A stretch of 64,000 nt of DNA from Clostridia bacterium (GCA_900766735.1 CAAFWO010000017.1:1-64000), one strand, 5' to 3'. Shown: positions 44,400-54,886, counted from the first letter of the stretch. A program made the numbers and translations. Notes: generated by a model from the letters alone, not told the origin.

Positions 44400-45146
44400 A
44401 TGCCCAAAGTTATAACGTTTAATATAAGATATACCGACGATCCGAACGGCAACTCCATTGCCGAGCGCGCGCCGAGGCTTAAAAAAGTCATCGACGGGCG
44501 CGACCCCGACCTTATCGGCTTCCAGGAGTGCACTCCGGCATGGATGGAATTTATCGAAAAATACTGGGGAGAGGACTATGAGATAATAAATCAGTACCGC
44601 GCGCACCACAGCTTAGAGTCTACACCGATTTTATACAAGCGCGACAAGTTCGAGTGCCTTAAAAAGGGCTGGTTCTGGCTGTCGGACACTCCGGAAGAAG
44701 AGTCCGGCGGATGGGACGAGTGCGGCTGCTACAGAATTTGCTGCTACGCCGTTTTAAAGTGCAAATCGTGCGGAAAGACCTTCACATTTATGAACACGCA
44801 TTTCGGATTCGGTGATGACAATCAGGTTAAGAGCGCCAAGCTCATACGGGCGAAGAGCGAGGAGATCTCGGCTGCACCGGCATTCTGCACGGGCGACTTT
44901 AATATGACTCCCGAAAAAATCGGCTATAAGACAATGACGGAGTTTTTCACGGACGTTAACGCCGTGACAGAGAAGGACTTTAACACCACCTATCACGGAT
45001 ATGACAAAGACTATACCGGTGAGCACATTGACTATTGCTTTATCGACAAGCGCATTAAGCCGGTGTCGTCCAAGGTGATATATGACCTTGTGGACGGCAA
45101 GTTCCCGTCTGACCACTACGGGATCGAATTCAAACTTGAAATATGA
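44400..45146 (+). CDS. Endonuclease/exonuclease/phosphatase-family protein
   Basis: From ATG 44400 (AAGGAAG seven bases upstream) the protein has 248 residues. It shows the EEP fold motifs in order: ITFNIRYTDDPNGN, DLIGFQECTPAWM (metal-binding Glu), MNTHFGFGDD, FCTGDFNMTPE, HIDYCFIDKR and FPSDHYGIEF (catalytic His). Small stand-alone members are often sugar- or lipid-related phosphodiesterases rather than nucleases. No signal peptide is seen. The substrate is unknown. Confidence 0.88.
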   Translation: MPKVITFNIRYTDDPNGNSIAERAPRLKKVIDGRDPDLIGFQECTPAWMEFIEKYWGEDYEIINQYRAHHSLESTPILYKRDKFECLKKGWFWLSDTPEEESGGWDECGCYRICCYAVLKCKSCGKTFTFMNTHFGFGDDNQVKSAKLIRAKSEEISAAPAFCTGDFNMTPEKIGYKTMTEFFTDVNAVTEKDFNTTYHGYDKDYTGEHIDYCFIDKRIKPVSSKVIYDLVDGKFPSDHYGIEFKLEI

Positions 45147-45174
45147 AAAAAGGAAGGCGTCAGCCTTCCTTTTT
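45147..45174. terminator. Terminator after the EEP gene
   Basis: A 12-bp stem (AAAAAGGAAGGC and complement, loop GTCA), usable from both sides and located between convergent genes. Confidence 0.85.
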
Positions 45175-45202
45175 AGTTTGGATTGTCACGGTTGAACCTT
45201 TT

Positions 45203-46141
45203 CTATTGCGTTATTTTAGTTCCGCCGCCGGACATTGCATTTTTTGCGTTTTCAAGAGACGTTATAACAGCGACGCGGTCGGGCGAGCCTTTCACAAATT
45301 CCACGGCGGAGAGCACCTTGGGGCGCATGCTCCCCTCGCCGAACTCGCCGGCTTCGTCATAGGAAAGCGCCTCTTTGACCGTCATTTGGGCAAGCTCTTT
45401 TTCGTTTTCCTTGCCGAAATTTATCGAAACGCGGTCGACCGCGGTCAGGATGAAGAGATATTTCGCGTCTGTCTCGCTTGCCAAAAGCGCGGCGGCGCGG
45501 TCTTTATCTATCACGGCGGAAACGCCGCGGTATAACCCGTCCGACTCTTTTGCGACGGGGATTCCTCCACCGCCGCACGCGATGACGATGAACTCGTTGT
45601 CAAGAAGATTTAGTATTGAGTCGCGCTCGACGATCGATTTCGGCGCGGGCGAGGCGACGACCTCACGGTAGCCGCGGCCGGAGTCCTCCTTAAAGGTCTT
45701 GTCCGGGTACTCGTGCTTTATTTGTTCGGCCTCTTCGCGCGTGAAGAACGCGCCGATGGGCTTTGTCGGATTTGAAAACGCCGGATCTGATTTATCGACC
45801 TCGACCTGCGTTATCATCGAGGACACGTGCCAGGGCATATTGCGCTTTCGGAGCTCGAACAAAATTTCCTGCTGAAGGTGGTAGCCGATATAGCCTTCGC
45901 TCATTGCCGTGCATTCGGGGAGCGGCATTGCCGGGATTTTTTTATTCACCTTCGCGCCATCCGAGAAGGCGGACGAGATCATGCCGACCTGAGGGCCGTT
46001 TCCGTGCGTTACGATGATTTCATACCCTTCGGCGATGAGCGAAACGAGATGCGGCGCGGCGGCGCGGATCTTTTCAAGCTGTTCGGACGGCGTGTTTCCG
46101 AGCGCGTTTCCGCCGAGAGCTATTACGATGCGGTCAGCCAT
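45203..46141 (-). CDS. arcC: Carbamate kinase
   Basis: ArcC transfers the phosphate of carbamoyl phosphate to ADP, the ATP-yielding last step of agmatine catabolism. The 312 residues start [20 protein letters not shown] and contain [24 protein letters not shown] and [11 protein letters not shown], all typical. It overlaps aguA by eight bases and is the last gene of the operon ptcA-aguD-aguA-arcC. Confidence 0.96.
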   Translation of the reverse strand: MADRIVIALGGNALGNTPSEQLEKIRAAAPHLVSLIAEGYEIIVTHGNGPQVGMISSAFSDGAKVNKKIPAMPLPECTAMSEGYIGYHLQQEILFELRKRNMPWHVSSMITQVEVDKSDPAFSNPTKPIGAFFTREEAEQIKHEYPDKTFKEDSGRGYREVVASPAPKSIVERDSILNLLDNEFIVIACGGGGIPVAKESDGLYRGVSAVIDKDRAAALLASETDAKYLFILTAVDRVSINFGKENEKELAQMTVKEALSYDEAGEFGEGSMRPKVLSAVEFVKGSPDRVAVITSLENAKNAMSGGGTKITQ

Positions 46142-47240
46142 TTATGCTCCCCCTTTTGGGAATCTGCTGGGTGATGCAGTGAATGTTGCCGCCGCCGAGC
46201 AGTATCTCGCGCGCATAGATGCCGACGATCTCGCGGCCGGGGAACACTTCTTTCAAGAGCGATTCTGCCTTTTCGTCCGCCGGGTCGTTGAATTTCGGGA
46301 AGAGCACCGCACCGTTTATGATATAAAGGTTGGCATAGCTTGCGGCAAGGCGGTCGCCCTCGTTTCTCGGGAGCGTGCCGTCCACGGCGTCCACGCCCTC
46401 CGATTCCTCGGCGGTGATCAAGACGGGGCGGGGCAAGATGAGCTTGTGAACCTTGATCTTTCTGCCCTTTGCGTCCGTCTCGCGTTCCAAGACTTCGAGC
46501 GCGCTTTTTGAAATTTCATACTGCGGATCGGACTCGTCCTCGCACCAGGCAAGGAGCGCCTCCCCGGGCTTTACAAACGTGAAGATGTTATCGACGTGTC
46601 CGTTCGTCTCGTCGTTATAGATTCCGCGCGGAAGCCAGATGATCTTTTCAACGTTTAAATATTCCTTTAACTTTTCTTCGATTTCTTCTTTTGAGAGCGA
46701 GGGGTTTCTGCCTTCGCTTAAAAGGCACTCCTCGGTCACGACCAAGGTTCCCTCGCCGTCGACATGGATCGAGCCGCCCTCGAGCACGAAGTTTTCCGCC
46801 TTATAGCGGTCGGCGCGCTCAATTTCGGTGACCTTTAAGGCGATCTCGTCATCAAGATCCCAGGGAAAGTAAAGACCGTCGACAAGGCCGCCCCAGGCGT
46901 TAAAGTCCCAGTCGACACCGCGTATCTCTTCGCCGTTGGTGACGAAGGTCGGCCCGCAGTCGCGGACCCAGGAGTCGTTGTTCGATGCCTCGATAACGCG
47001 GACGGCCGGGTCTAACATGGCGCGCGCATTCTTGTACTGATCCTTATTTGCCAAAACGGTGATGGGCTCAAAGCGCGAAATGGCTTTCGCCACCTCGGCG
47101 AAGACCTTCTGCGCCGGCTTTCCGCCGTTTCGCCAGTTGTCCGGGCGCTCGGGCCATATCATATATGAGCCGGAGTGAGGCTCAAACTCGCCCGGCATTC
47201 GGAAATTATCTTTTTTGGGTGTTGAATTTACTGTTTTCAT
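46134..47240 (-). CDS. aguA: Agmatine deiminase
   Basis: AguA converts agmatine to N-carbamoylputrescine and ammonia. The 368 residues have the guanidino-modifying fold with [57 protein letters not shown] and the catalytic Cys355 in [13 protein letters not shown]. It lies between the antiporter gene and arcC. Confidence 0.97.
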   Translation of the reverse strand: MKTVNSTPKKDNFRMPGEFEPHSGSYMIWPERPDNWRNGGKPAQKVFAEVAKAISRFEPITVLANKDQYKNARAMLDPAVRVIEASNNDSWVRDCGPTFVTNGEEIRGVDWDFNAWGGLVDGLYFPWDLDDEIALKVTEIERADRYKAENFVLEGGSIHVDGEGTLVVTEECLLSEGRNPSLSKEEIEEKLKEYLNVEKIIWLPRGIYNDETNGHVDNIFTFVKPGEALLAWCEDESDPQYEISKSALEVLERETDAKGRKIKVHKLILPRPVLITAEESEGVDAVDGTLPRNEGDRLAASYANLYIINGAVLFPKFNDPADEKAESLLKEVFPGREIVGIYAREILLGGGNIHCITQQIPKRGSING

Positions 47241-47244
47241 AGTT

Positions 47245-48603
47245 TTATCCTTTCTGTGTTTTTATGGCGCGCGAGGCGATGACCTCGCCGATGATGACGG
47301 CAAGAATAGTGCCCAAAAGAAGCGGAAGCTTTGTGCCGAGCTCATCGGACGAGAAATTTAACGGGACGACCGATAGCACGACCGAGATCACCAGAAGCGC
47401 CATCGGAAGATAAGCATAGAGCTTTAAGATCCCCTGCCCTCCGCCGACCTTATAGGGGCGGTTCCTGTCCGGGTCGGTTTTCCGGAGCTTTAGAAAAGCC
47501 GGAAAGATCGGGATATAGGACATTAATAGCGTTACCATATTAAGTGCGAAAAAGCTCCAGAAAAGGTCGGGGCTCGGGATGAAAGGCGCCGAGAGCACCA
47601 CGAGCGACGCGATGACGCCGTTTGCGATGTTCGCGCCCTGGGGCATTTCCTTCTTATCAAGGATGCCGAATACCTTGGGGAGCGCCCCCTCTTTCGCGGC
47701 ATAGCTTGCGACATAGTTCACGCCGAACGACCAGGAAATGAGGTTCGTAAAGAGCGTGTACATAAACATCAGCCCGAATATGATGATGAGCGCACCGGAG
47801 CTTTTGCCCGTCAGCGTCATAAAGCTTTCGACGAGACCGCCCGATGCGGCAAGCTCATCCGCCGGAATGGCAACGCCGATTCCGAACGACGCTAAGATAT
47901 AGAAAAATGCGATGAAAACGCCACCCAAGACGAGCGCTTTCGGGATCTCCTTACCCGGGTTTTTCATTTCTGAGGCGAAGGTCGTCACGACCTCGAAGCC
48001 CAAGAAGTTAAAGATTATGACCGAGATGTTGGAAAGCCCCGTCACATTAAGGCTCGGAATGAAGCTCTCGGGTGTGAACGCATTGGCCGAGCCGCGCGTC
48101 ACGGCGACGTAGATACCGAGAACGCCGAGTGAAAGCATGATGATCGCTTTAAATATCGCGGCGATGTTTAATATCCACTTGTTGTCGCTCACGTTAAAGC
48201 CGCTTATGAAAACGACCACCCAGATGAATAAAAGCTGGAGCAGCACCGTTGCAAAAACCGAAAGCGTGATGCCGAAAAGCGTCGCTAAAAGGTCGGTAAA
48301 GAGCACCGCGAGCGAACCCATCCAAAGCGGAAAGTTGATATAATAATACCAGGCGACGCGCGAGCCCCAGCGCTTGCCGAACGCGCGCTTTACCCAGTCA
48401 TAGATTCCGCCCTCGTCCTCATACGCCGTGCCCAACTCCGCGGAGATCAGGCCGTACGGCATGAAGAACCCCAAAAGCAGGAATATCCACCAGAAAAACT
48501 GCGAGTTGCCGATCGCCGCCGCGCCGGGAGCGGACTCCACGACGAGCACGATGCAGACGGCGGCAAGCACCGCGTCAAAAAGACGGAATTTTTTCTTTGT
48601 CAA
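47245..48603 (-). CDS. aguD: Agmatine/putrescine antiporter (APC family)
   Basis: The 452-residue protein has about twelve membrane helices and the APC-superfamily start [20 protein letters not shown]. It also carries [20 protein letters not shown] and [20 protein letters not shown]. By its place in an agmatine deiminase operon it should exchange extracellular agmatine for intracellular putrescine. The substrate assignment rests on context. Confidence 0.9.
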   Translation of the reverse strand: MTKKKFRLFDAVLAAVCIVLVVESAPGAAAIGNSQFFWWIFLLLGFFMPYGLISAELGTAYEDEGGIYDWVKRAFGKRWGSRVAWYYYINFPLWMGSLAVLFTDLLATLFGITLSVFATVLLQLLFIWVVVFISGFNVSDNKWILNIAAIFKAIIMLSLGVLGIYVAVTRGSANAFTPESFIPSLNVTGLSNISVIIFNFLGFEVVTTFASEMKNPGKEIPKALVLGGVFIAFFYILASFGIGVAIPADELAASGGLVESFMTLTGKSSGALIIIFGLMFMYTLFTNLISWSFGVNYVASYAAKEGALPKVFGILDKKEMPQGANIANGVIASLVVLSAPFIPSPDLFWSFFALNMVTLLMSYIPIFPAFLKLRKTDPDRNRPYKVGGGQGILKLYAYLPMALLVISVVLSVVPLNFSSDELGTKLPLLLGTILAVIIGEVIASRAIKTQKG

Positions 48604-48629
48604 GTAAAAAACCTCCTTATAAGAGCCTA

Positions 48630-49637
48630 TCAGAAGATTTTGGAAAGCTCGGAGTAAACTTCGGTCTTCACGGCCTCGCGCTCCGCCTCACAGCCCAAGG
48701 AATCGCGGAGAAGGTAAACTAAGATACCGCGCATCGCGGTCAGGCGGTTTTCCGCCTCGTCGAAGGCGATGGAATAGTCAGAATCCAAAACCTCGTCGGT
48801 GACTTCCTCGCCTCTGCTTGCCGGAAGGCAGTGCATGAACTTAACATCGGGCGAGGCTTTTTTCATCATTGCGTCCGTCACCTGATACTTGGGCATGAAG
48901 AGCTTTAAGCGCTCCTCTTTGGAAAGCTCGGCGTTGTAAAGGCCGTACCACACGTCGGTATAAACGAAGTCTGCGCCGGAGAGTGCTTCGTCCTCGTCCT
49001 CTGTCACCGTCACACTGCCGCCGGAAATTTCCGAGTTTCTCTTTCCTATCTCGATGAACTTTTCGGAAAGCTGATTTCCTTTCGGGCCGAAATGCACGAA
49101 ATTCATACCGAGCTTTGTCGAGATCATCATTTCCGAGGCGCAGACCTGCGTTGCGTCGCCGACGAAAACGATCTTACAGTCCTCAATTTTCTTGCCATTT
49201 GGAAGGTGCTCAATCATCGTGATCGCGTCGCCTATCTCCTGCGTCGGGTGGTTATAGTCGCTCATCGCGTTGATAACGGGGATCGATGCGCACTCGGCGA
49301 GGCGGACAACGGTGTTATGCTCGTCCACACGCGCCATCAAAATGTCCGTCAGGCGCGAGAGAACGCGCGCGGTGTCCTCCATCGTTTCGTGGCCGCCCAA
49401 CTGTATCTGCCCGGGAGCCAAATACTGTGCATGGCCTCCTAATTGTTCCATCGCCGTTTCAAACGAAACTCTTGTACGGGTCGAGCTCTGCTGAAAAATC
49501 ATGCCGAGCGTTTTATTTTTAAGAAGCGGGGGATAATAACCGCGGCGTATGCTTTTCTTGATCGCAAGGCTTAGATTGATTATCTTTAAGAGCTCCTCTT
49601 TGGTGTAGTCTTCTGTTGTAATTAAATCTTTAATCAT
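48630..49637 (-). CDS. ptcA: Putrescine carbamoyltransferase
   Basis: PtcA (AguB) phosphorolyses N-carbamoylputrescine to putrescine and carbamoyl phosphate. The 335 residues carry the carbamoyl-phosphate motif SSTRTR, the [13 protein letters not shown] segment and [11 protein letters not shown]. They also carry [13 protein letters not shown], which marks putrescine rather than ornithine transferases. It is the first gene of the agmatine operon, which fits this choice over argF. Confidence 0.94.
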   Translation of the reverse strand: MIKDLITTEDYTKEELLKIINLSLAIKKSIRRGYYPPLLKNKTLGMIFQQSSTRTRVSFETAMEQLGGHAQYLAPGQIQLGGHETMEDTARVLSRLTDILMARVDEHNTVVRLAECASIPVINAMSDYNHPTQEIGDAITMIEHLPNGKKIEDCKIVFVGDATQVCASEMMISTKLGMNFVHFGPKGNQLSEKFIEIGKRNSEISGGSVTVTEDEDEALSGADFVYTDVWYGLYNAELSKEERLKLFMPKYQVTDAMMKKASPDVKFMHCLPASRGEEVTDEVLDSDYSIAFDEAENRLTAMRGILVYLLRDSLGCEAEREAVKTEVYSELSKIF

Positions 49638-49729
49638 AAAATCAGTCCTTTCTTTTTTAATTTGCCCGAATGAGAAAAATGCTATGCAAAAAAATAAAAA
49701 TGTGATAAAATAAAAATGAGGTGATGAAA

Positions 49730-50614
49730 GTGGTCATAACGCTGACATTAAATCCGGCATTCGACATATATTATGAAACCGGGCGCCTTGAACCCGGAAG
49801 CGAGATGCGCGTGAAAAAAACGGGCCGGTTCATCGGCGGCAAGGGCATAAACACGTCGCGCGCCCTATTCTCGCTCGGCATTGAAAATTTTGCCGCCGTG
49901 CTTTTGGGGCGCGACAACGCGGTCGAATTTATTAAAGAGGCCGAGGGCGAAGGACTTTGCCTGATTCCGGTTTTGACAAGCGGCGCGGTGCGCGAAAACA
50001 TCACTGTGCGCGAGGATGGCGGACGGGAAACAAGGATGAGCACAGATTTTTTTGCTGATGAAGATTCGGTGGCCGAAGCGCTCCGAAAAACAAAAGCCGC
50101 CTTTTCCGGCGACGATATTTTGGTCTTTTCGGGAAGATTGCCAAAGGGCGTTGAAAAAGAAAGAATAACGGATTTTCTTTCCGGGCTTACGGGCGTTAAA
50201 ATAGCGCTCGACTCCAAAAGTATGGCAAAGGAGGACATAAAAAAGATCCGCCCGTGGCTCATCAAGCCCAACGAAGAGGAGGCGCTCGCGTTCGGAGATA
50301 CATATAAGACAGCGGCGGCGAAGCTAAAAGCGCTCGGCTGTGAAAACGTCATAATAAGCCTCGGCGAAAACGGGGTGTTCTTTTCGGGAGCGGACGAGTT
50401 TTTCGTAAAAGCGCCGAAAGTGTGCGCGCTTTCGACCGTCGGCGCGGGCGACAGCTTGACCGCCGGGTTTATCGCATCGCACATTTTAAAAAGGAGCGAA
50501 AGAGAGTGCGTGCGTTTTGCAGTCGCCGCCGGTTCTGCGGCGTGCGAGAAGGCAGGAACAGCGCCGCCCGATATGAGCGAGGTCACCCGTCTTTTTTCGG
50601 AAAATACATTTTAA
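49730..50614 (+). CDS. 1-phosphofructokinase/tagatose-6-phosphate kinase family (PfkB)
   Basis: The 294-residue sugar kinase of the PfkB family starts [15 protein letters not shown] and has [15 protein letters not shown] (phosphosugar binding) near residue 33. [10 protein letters not shown] lies in the middle, and the C-terminal anion hole and base are in [19 protein letters not shown]. It resembles FruK/LacC. GTG 49730 is best spaced from GAGGTG. No PTS gene is adjacent, so fructose-1-phosphate or tagatose-6-phosphate cannot be decided. Confidence 0.87.
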   Translation: MVITLTLNPAFDIYYETGRLEPGSEMRVKKTGRFIGGKGINTSRALFSLGIENFAAVLLGRDNAVEFIKEAEGEGLCLIPVLTSGAVRENITVREDGGRETRMSTDFFADEDSVAEALRKTKAAFSGDDILVFSGRLPKGVEKERITDFLSGLTGVKIALDSKSMAKEDIKKIRPWLIKPNEEEALAFGDTYKTAAAKLKALGCENVIISLGENGVFFSGADEFFVKAPKVCALSTVGAGDSLTAGFIASHILKRSERECVRFAVAAGSAACEKAGTAPPDMSEVTRLFSENTF

Positions 50615-50679
50615 AAAGGATTTTTGCATTTACATTTCACCCTCTTTAGTGCTAAAATCAGGATAAGGAGGGATATGAT

Positions 50680-51125
50680 ATGAAAGATAAATTGATTTTG
50701 CCGACCAAAGAGCAAGCCGCCTGTGGCAGACGGCGGAGCATGACTACAGCGTTAAAGCTCGCCGTGGAAGAACGGCGAAGGCGATGCTGTGGCGGAATTT
50801 ATTGCCTCGTGCAAAAAACGCGTTTTCCGCACCGATAAACGAAAAATTCGCAAAAAAGAGCGAAACGGAATTTGAAATAGCCTCAAACGGCGAAAAGGCA
50901 TATGTCATGCTCGGCGAGGAGATTGAAAAAGGCGAGCGCGTGACGGGATACACCCTTTCGGCAGAGGATAAAGAAGGGAAAGAAATATTCTCTTATTCGG
51001 GGGCTGTCATTTCGCACAAGAGAATTATCGCCGTTCCGGAGGGCGCGGTCAAAATAAAGCTTAAGATTACGGCCTTTAAGGACACACCGGCGATCCGGTT
51101 TTTCAATATATATAAAAGAGGATAG
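50680..51125 (+). pseudogene. Frameshifted remnant of a GH29 alpha-L-fucosidase-like gene
   Basis: AAGGAGG precedes ATG 50680, and the peptide starts MKDKLILPTKEQAA. An extra TG in CTGTGG (50721-50726) shifts the frame. Reading past it restores WQTAEHDYSVKARRG and leads without stops into the 113-residue downstream frame. Its C-terminal half (GERVTGYTLSAEDKEGKE, then SHKRIIAVPEGAVKIKLKI) resembles the C-terminal beta domain of GH29 fucosidases, and PTKEQAAWQ resembles their N-terminus. The roughly 300-residue catalytic barrel is absent. Both a large deletion and a frameshift are therefore inferred. The family match is moderate. Confidence 0.5.
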
Positions 51126-51145
51126 GCACTGCCTATCCTCTTTTT
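51117..51145. terminator. Terminator between the GH29 remnant and trmB
   Basis: An 11-bp perfect stem (AGAGGATAGGC and complement, loop ACT) is followed by TTTT; it sits between convergent genes. Confidence 0.85.
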
Positions 51146-51759
51146 CTTGCTTCAAGTCTGTATATGGGCTTTCCATCGTTTACGAAGCGCTCTTCGTACT
51201 CGGTCATAACATTTCCTTCAAAGTCGCTTGAATGAAGGTCGAACGTGATGTTAGAAAGGCGAAAATCCTCGCCCGCGAAGCTGTTTAGCGAAAACTCAAA
51301 AAGCGGTGCGTTGTCCGTCTTGAAAAAGATCTCTCCGTCCGGCGTGAGCCACTTTTTATAAAGCTTTAGAAAGTCCGGATGCGTGAGCCTTCTTTTGGCG
51401 CGTTTCTTCTTCGGCCACGGGTCGGAAAAGTTAAGATATATCCGTTTGACCGAGCCTTCCTTTATTATATCGTCCAAAAGCGCGACGTTCTTCATCGAAA
51501 ACCGGAGGTTCTCTATCCCGGCTTTTTTCGCGCTCTCAGCCGCGAGAATGGCGACATTTTCGCACTGCTCCACGGCAAGGTGGGCGCTGTCCGGGTTAAG
51601 GCGCGCGGTCTCGGTGATAAAGCGCCCTTTGCCGCACCCGATCTCGATGCATAAGCTCTTATCGCCCGAGAAGCCGTAAAGCTCGTCGGCCGTCTCTATG
51701 ATATAGTCGCCGCACCCGTCGATACGCTCGGAAAGATGCGCCCTTTTTCTCATTCTCAA
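51133..51759 (-). CDS. trmB: tRNA (guanine-N7-)-methyltransferase
   Basis: TrmB makes m7G46 in tRNA. From TTG 51759 the protein has 208 residues starting with RMRKRAHLSE, the usual N-terminus. The SAM motif is IEIGCGKGRF; YLNFSDPWPKKKRAKRRLTH is diagnostic, and FKTDNAPLF and TEYEERF follow. The ATG two codons later (51753) is an alternative start. The longer frame from 51807 adds a hydrophobic stretch not seen in the family. Confidence 0.94.
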   Translation of the reverse strand: MRMRKRAHLSERIDGCGDYIIETADELYGFSGDKSLCIEIGCGKGRFITETARLNPDSAHLAVEQCENVAILAAESAKKAGIENLRFSMKNVALLDDIIKEGSVKRIYLNFSDPWPKKKRAKRRLTHPDFLKLYKKWLTPDGEIFFKTDNAPLFEFSLNSFAGEDFRLSNITFDLHSSDFEGNVMTEYEERFVNDGKPIYRLEARKRG

Positions 51760-51876
51760 AAAAATCAACTCCAAAAATATGATTAATATATTATAACAGC
51801 AAATCAAAAATAAATCAATAGAAGGTTATAAAATGTGTTAATTAGGCTCATAAATGCGCAAGTCGGGCAAACGGTA

Positions 51877-51903
51877 TTGACATGAGACGTTTTTTTCTAT
51901 TAT
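51877..51903 (+). promoter_or_regulatory. Possible promoter of the first solute-binding lipoprotein
   Basis: TTGACA is followed after 15 bases by TATTAT (or after 17 by TTATGC). The short spacer lowers confidence. Confidence 0.4.
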
Positions 51904-51933
51904 GCTTTTAAAAAATATCGGAGGGAAAAAACT

Positions 51934-53184
51934 ATGCTTAAAAAAATCACAGCGGTTATTGCCTGCCTTGCGATCGCGGCGTCGGTTGTCGGATGCGGCA
52001 AAAAAGCGGTAACATTTGACACTGAAGACTGGGGCGACATGGAGATCCGTGTTGCCGGCTACAGACTTTTCAACGACGACCCGTTAAACTATGAGTTTGC
52101 GGCAGGCGCCGACAAGTTTACCGAAGAGTACGGCACGAAGGTTTCATTTATGGTCGGCGGCGGCGACGGACTGGGCGACGATCTCGTTTCGGGCATCATG
52201 TCCGGCGACCCGTGGGAGGTTCAGTATTGTTTCGGAATCTCGGTATTCCCGCTCACCTTTGCCGAGGAGCTCTACACACCCATCACGGATTATCTTGATT
52301 TCGAGAACAACGACAAGATTGACAAGCTCACTGTCGAGGGCACAAAGTGGCTCGGAGAGTACTACGGTGTCAGCGCCCTTCCCATGCAGGAAGTTTTGTA
52401 TATAGCATATAACGAGACATGGATGAATGAGCTCGGCATCAAGACCCCCTATGAGTATTACAAAGAGGGCAAGTGGGACATGGAGGCTTATAAGGAGATC
52501 AACAAAGCCGGCGTTGCACTCGGCGCAAACTCAAAGAGCATGTACACAAGACCGCACGTTCCCGGAAAATATATGTCCGAATGGAACGACGAGACAGGCG
52601 AGGTCACCGTTACATATGACTGCCCCGAAAACGTTGAGTGGCTCAGCTACTGGGGTGAGCTTTTGAGCAATCCTCAGTACAACATCACGACGGTCGGCAA
52701 GGTTTCTTTAAGAAACATCATCATGCGCGATCAGGTTATGCCCAACCTTATCAAAGACGAGCTTAACGAAACGACGACAGATACGATAAGATACATAAAC
52801 TACCCCAATAAGGACGGCGGACCCGGCGCATATCTCACGGACTCGCACTTCCTCTTCCCCCAGGGCGTTTCGGAGGAAAAGCTTCCCTGCGCATTCATGC
52901 TCGCCTGCTACATGGTCGACTCCAAGTCTGAGATGGTAACCGAGGAGACCTATAAGCCCAACATGAACGAAGAGGACTTCGCGATTTGGGAGGAGACGCT
53001 TGACAACGCATATTATCTTCCGAGAATTTTCTATAACGGAATCTGGGAGATGTGCGACAAGTTCTTAAGCGATATGAACGCCGGAAAAGCGGTTGCGACT
53101 CACATCGCGGAAAACACAGAGGTTCTTAAGGCAAGAGCCGAAGAGTTCAACGAAAAATACGTTGACGGCTATGAAGCAAAATAA
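51934..53184 (+). CDS. Extracellular solute-binding lipoprotein, family 1 type (copy 1)
   Basis: The 416-residue protein has a lipoprotein signal with lipid-modified Cys21 (SVVGC) and the two-lobed fold of ABC-transporter sugar-binding proteins. Examples are YRLFNDDPLNYEFAAGADKF, SGIMSGDPWEVQYCFG, GEYYGVSALPMQEVLYIAYN and PYEYYKEGKWDMEAYKEI. It is a close paralogue of the next gene. No permease or ATPase gene is nearby, so its transporter must lie elsewhere or it serves another role, such as sensing or scavenging. The ligand is unknown. Confidence 0.88.
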   Translation: MLKKITAVIACLAIAASVVGCGKKAVTFDTEDWGDMEIRVAGYRLFNDDPLNYEFAAGADKFTEEYGTKVSFMVGGGDGLGDDLVSGIMSGDPWEVQYCFGISVFPLTFAEELYTPITDYLDFENNDKIDKLTVEGTKWLGEYYGVSALPMQEVLYIAYNETWMNELGIKTPYEYYKEGKWDMEAYKEINKAGVALGANSKSMYTRPHVPGKYMSEWNDETGEVTVTYDCPENVEWLSYWGELLSNPQYNITTVGKVSLRNIIMRDQVMPNLIKDELNETTTDTIRYINYPNKDGGPGAYLTDSHFLFPQGVSEEKLPCAFMLACYMVDSKSEMVTEETYKPNMNEEDFAIWEETLDNAYYLPRIFYNGIWEMCDKFLSDMNAGKAVATHIAENTEVLKARAEEFNEKYVDGYEAK

Positions 53185-53198
53185 TTAAAAACATACTT

Positions 53199-53231
53199 AA
53201 AAAACAGGGCGGCTTTTCCGCCCTGTTTTTT
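53199..53231 (+). terminator. Terminator of solute-binding lipoprotein copy 1
   Basis: AAAAACAGGGCGG faces CCGCCCTGTTTTTT across a five-base loop. Confidence 0.9.
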
Positions 53232-53371
53232 GCGCCGGCGAGCACCGGCTGACGGGCAGAAAAAAGCAGCCGGACAACAAGAAATAAAACCTTTTTTGGG
53301 TAATTATGCTGATTTTCATAACCAAATGTGTGAAAAAGTGAAATATATGTGCACTTTTTTAAAGAAAAGTC

Positions 53372-53400
53372 TTGACCCGGAGCGGATTTTGGTATATAAT
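53372..53400 (+). promoter_or_regulatory. Promoter of solute-binding lipoprotein copy 2
   Basis: TTGACC and TATAAT with a 17-base spacer. A G/C-rich hairpin (TGTCCCGG facing CCGGGGCA) lies in the leader near 53415-53437. Confidence 0.8.
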
Positions 53401-53477
53401 ACTCTTACATTGGTGTCCCGGCGGCATTCCGGGGCATAGCACCCGTGAGGGAATTAAAAGTATGGAGGAGTATAGAA

Positions 53478-54725
53478 ATGGCAAAAAAAATCATTGCGGT
53501 TGTTGCTTGCTTGGCTATCATTGCGTCTTTTGTAGGATGCGGCAAGAAAGTAACATTCAACACAGAAGACTGGGCTGACATGGAAATCCGTGTTGCAGGC
53601 TACAGACTTTTCAACGACGACCCGTTAAACTATGAGTTTGCGGCAGGAGCAGATAAGTTTACCGAGGAGTACGGAACAAAGGTTTCCTTCCTGGTAGGCG
53701 GCGGCGACGGACTTGGCGAAGACCTTGTTTCCGGTATCATGTCGGGCGATCCCTGGGAGATCCAGTATTGCTTCGGTATCTCGGTATTCCCGCTGACATT
53801 CGCTGAAGACCTTTACACACCCATTAACGACTACATAGACTATGACAACAACGACAAGATCGACAAAGTTACTGTTGAGGGCACGAAGTGGCTCGGCAAC
53901 TACTACGGCGTAAGCGCTCTTCCCATGCAGGAAGTTTGGTATCTTGCATATAACGAGACCTGGATGAAGGAGCTCGGTATCAAGACCCCCTATGAGTACT
54001 ACAAAGAGGGCAAGTGGGATATGGACGCTTATAAGGAGATCAATAAGCAGGCGACAGCACTCGGTGCGGGCACCAGATCCTCAATGACAAGGCCTCAGAC
54101 CACAGGAAAATATATGTCCACATGGAACGACGAGACAGGCGAAGTTACCGTTACATATGACAGCCCCGAGAACACAGAGTGGCTCGGCTACTGGGGTGAG
54201 CTTCTGACCAATCCTCAGTACAACATCAGAAGCGGCGGCAAGGTTTCTTTGAGAAACTCCATCATGCGTGACGGAGTTATGCCCAACCTTATCAAGGATG
54301 AGCTCAACGAAGAGACGACCGATACAATCAGATACATCAACTATCCCAATAAGGACGGTTCGGTAAGCTCGTATCTTACAGACTCGCACTTCCTCTTCCC
54401 CCAGGGCGTTTCGGAAGATAAGCTTCCCTGCGCATTCATGCTCGCTTGCTACATGGTTGACTCTAAGTCCACCATGGTAACGGAGGAGACCTATAAGCCC
54501 AACATGAGCGAGGAAGACTTCGCACTTTGGGAGGAGACGCTCGATAACGCATACTATCTTCCCAGAATATTCTATAAGGGTATCTTCGACATTGGTAACA
54601 AGTTCTTAAAAGATATGGATGAGGGCAAGGCTGTTGCAACTCACATCGCTGAGAACACAGAGAGCCTTAAGGCTAAGGCTGAAGAGTTCAACACAAAGTA
54701 TGTTGATGGCTACGAAGCTAAATAA
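53478..54725 (+). CDS. Extracellular solute-binding lipoprotein, family 1 type (copy 2)
   Basis: From ATG 53478 (GGAGGAG upstream) the protein has 415 residues with lipobox Cys21 (SFVGC). It is collinear with copy 1 over its whole length and identical in long stretches, for example MEIRVAGYRLFNDDPLNYEF. Differences cluster around residues 172-186 and 220-260, parts likely to shape the ligand pocket. Its codons resemble those of the S-layer gene more than those of copy 1, and its promoter is stronger, suggesting it is the main form. It is likewise without permease genes. Confidence 0.88.
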   Translation: MAKKIIAVVACLAIIASFVGCGKKVTFNTEDWADMEIRVAGYRLFNDDPLNYEFAAGADKFTEEYGTKVSFLVGGGDGLGEDLVSGIMSGDPWEIQYCFGISVFPLTFAEDLYTPINDYIDYDNNDKIDKVTVEGTKWLGNYYGVSALPMQEVWYLAYNETWMKELGIKTPYEYYKEGKWDMDAYKEINKQATALGAGTRSSMTRPQTTGKYMSTWNDETGEVTVTYDSPENTEWLGYWGELLTNPQYNIRSGGKVSLRNSIMRDGVMPNLIKDELNEETTDTIRYINYPNKDGSVSSYLTDSHFLFPQGVSEDKLPCAFMLACYMVDSKSTMVTEETYKPNMSEEDFALWEETLDNAYYLPRIFYKGIFDIGNKFLKDMDEGKAVATHIAENTESLKAKAEEFNTKYVDGYEAK

Positions 54726-54740
54726 TTAAATAATGCCGAT

Positions 54741-54771
54741 AAAACAGAGCGGAAATTCCGCTCTGTTTTTT
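54741..54771 (+). terminator. Terminator of solute-binding lipoprotein copy 2
   Basis: AAAACAGAGCGGAA faces TTCCGCTCTGTTTT, followed by TT. Confidence 0.9.
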
Positions 54772-54886
54772 CTTTGAGGCGACCGAAAAATCCCCGTCGC
54801 CGTATCAAAATCTTAATAAAAGCTGTGAAAATGCGGCCTTGACGGCCGATTCGCAGCTAAATTATAAAAGAAAAAACCCGAAATGT

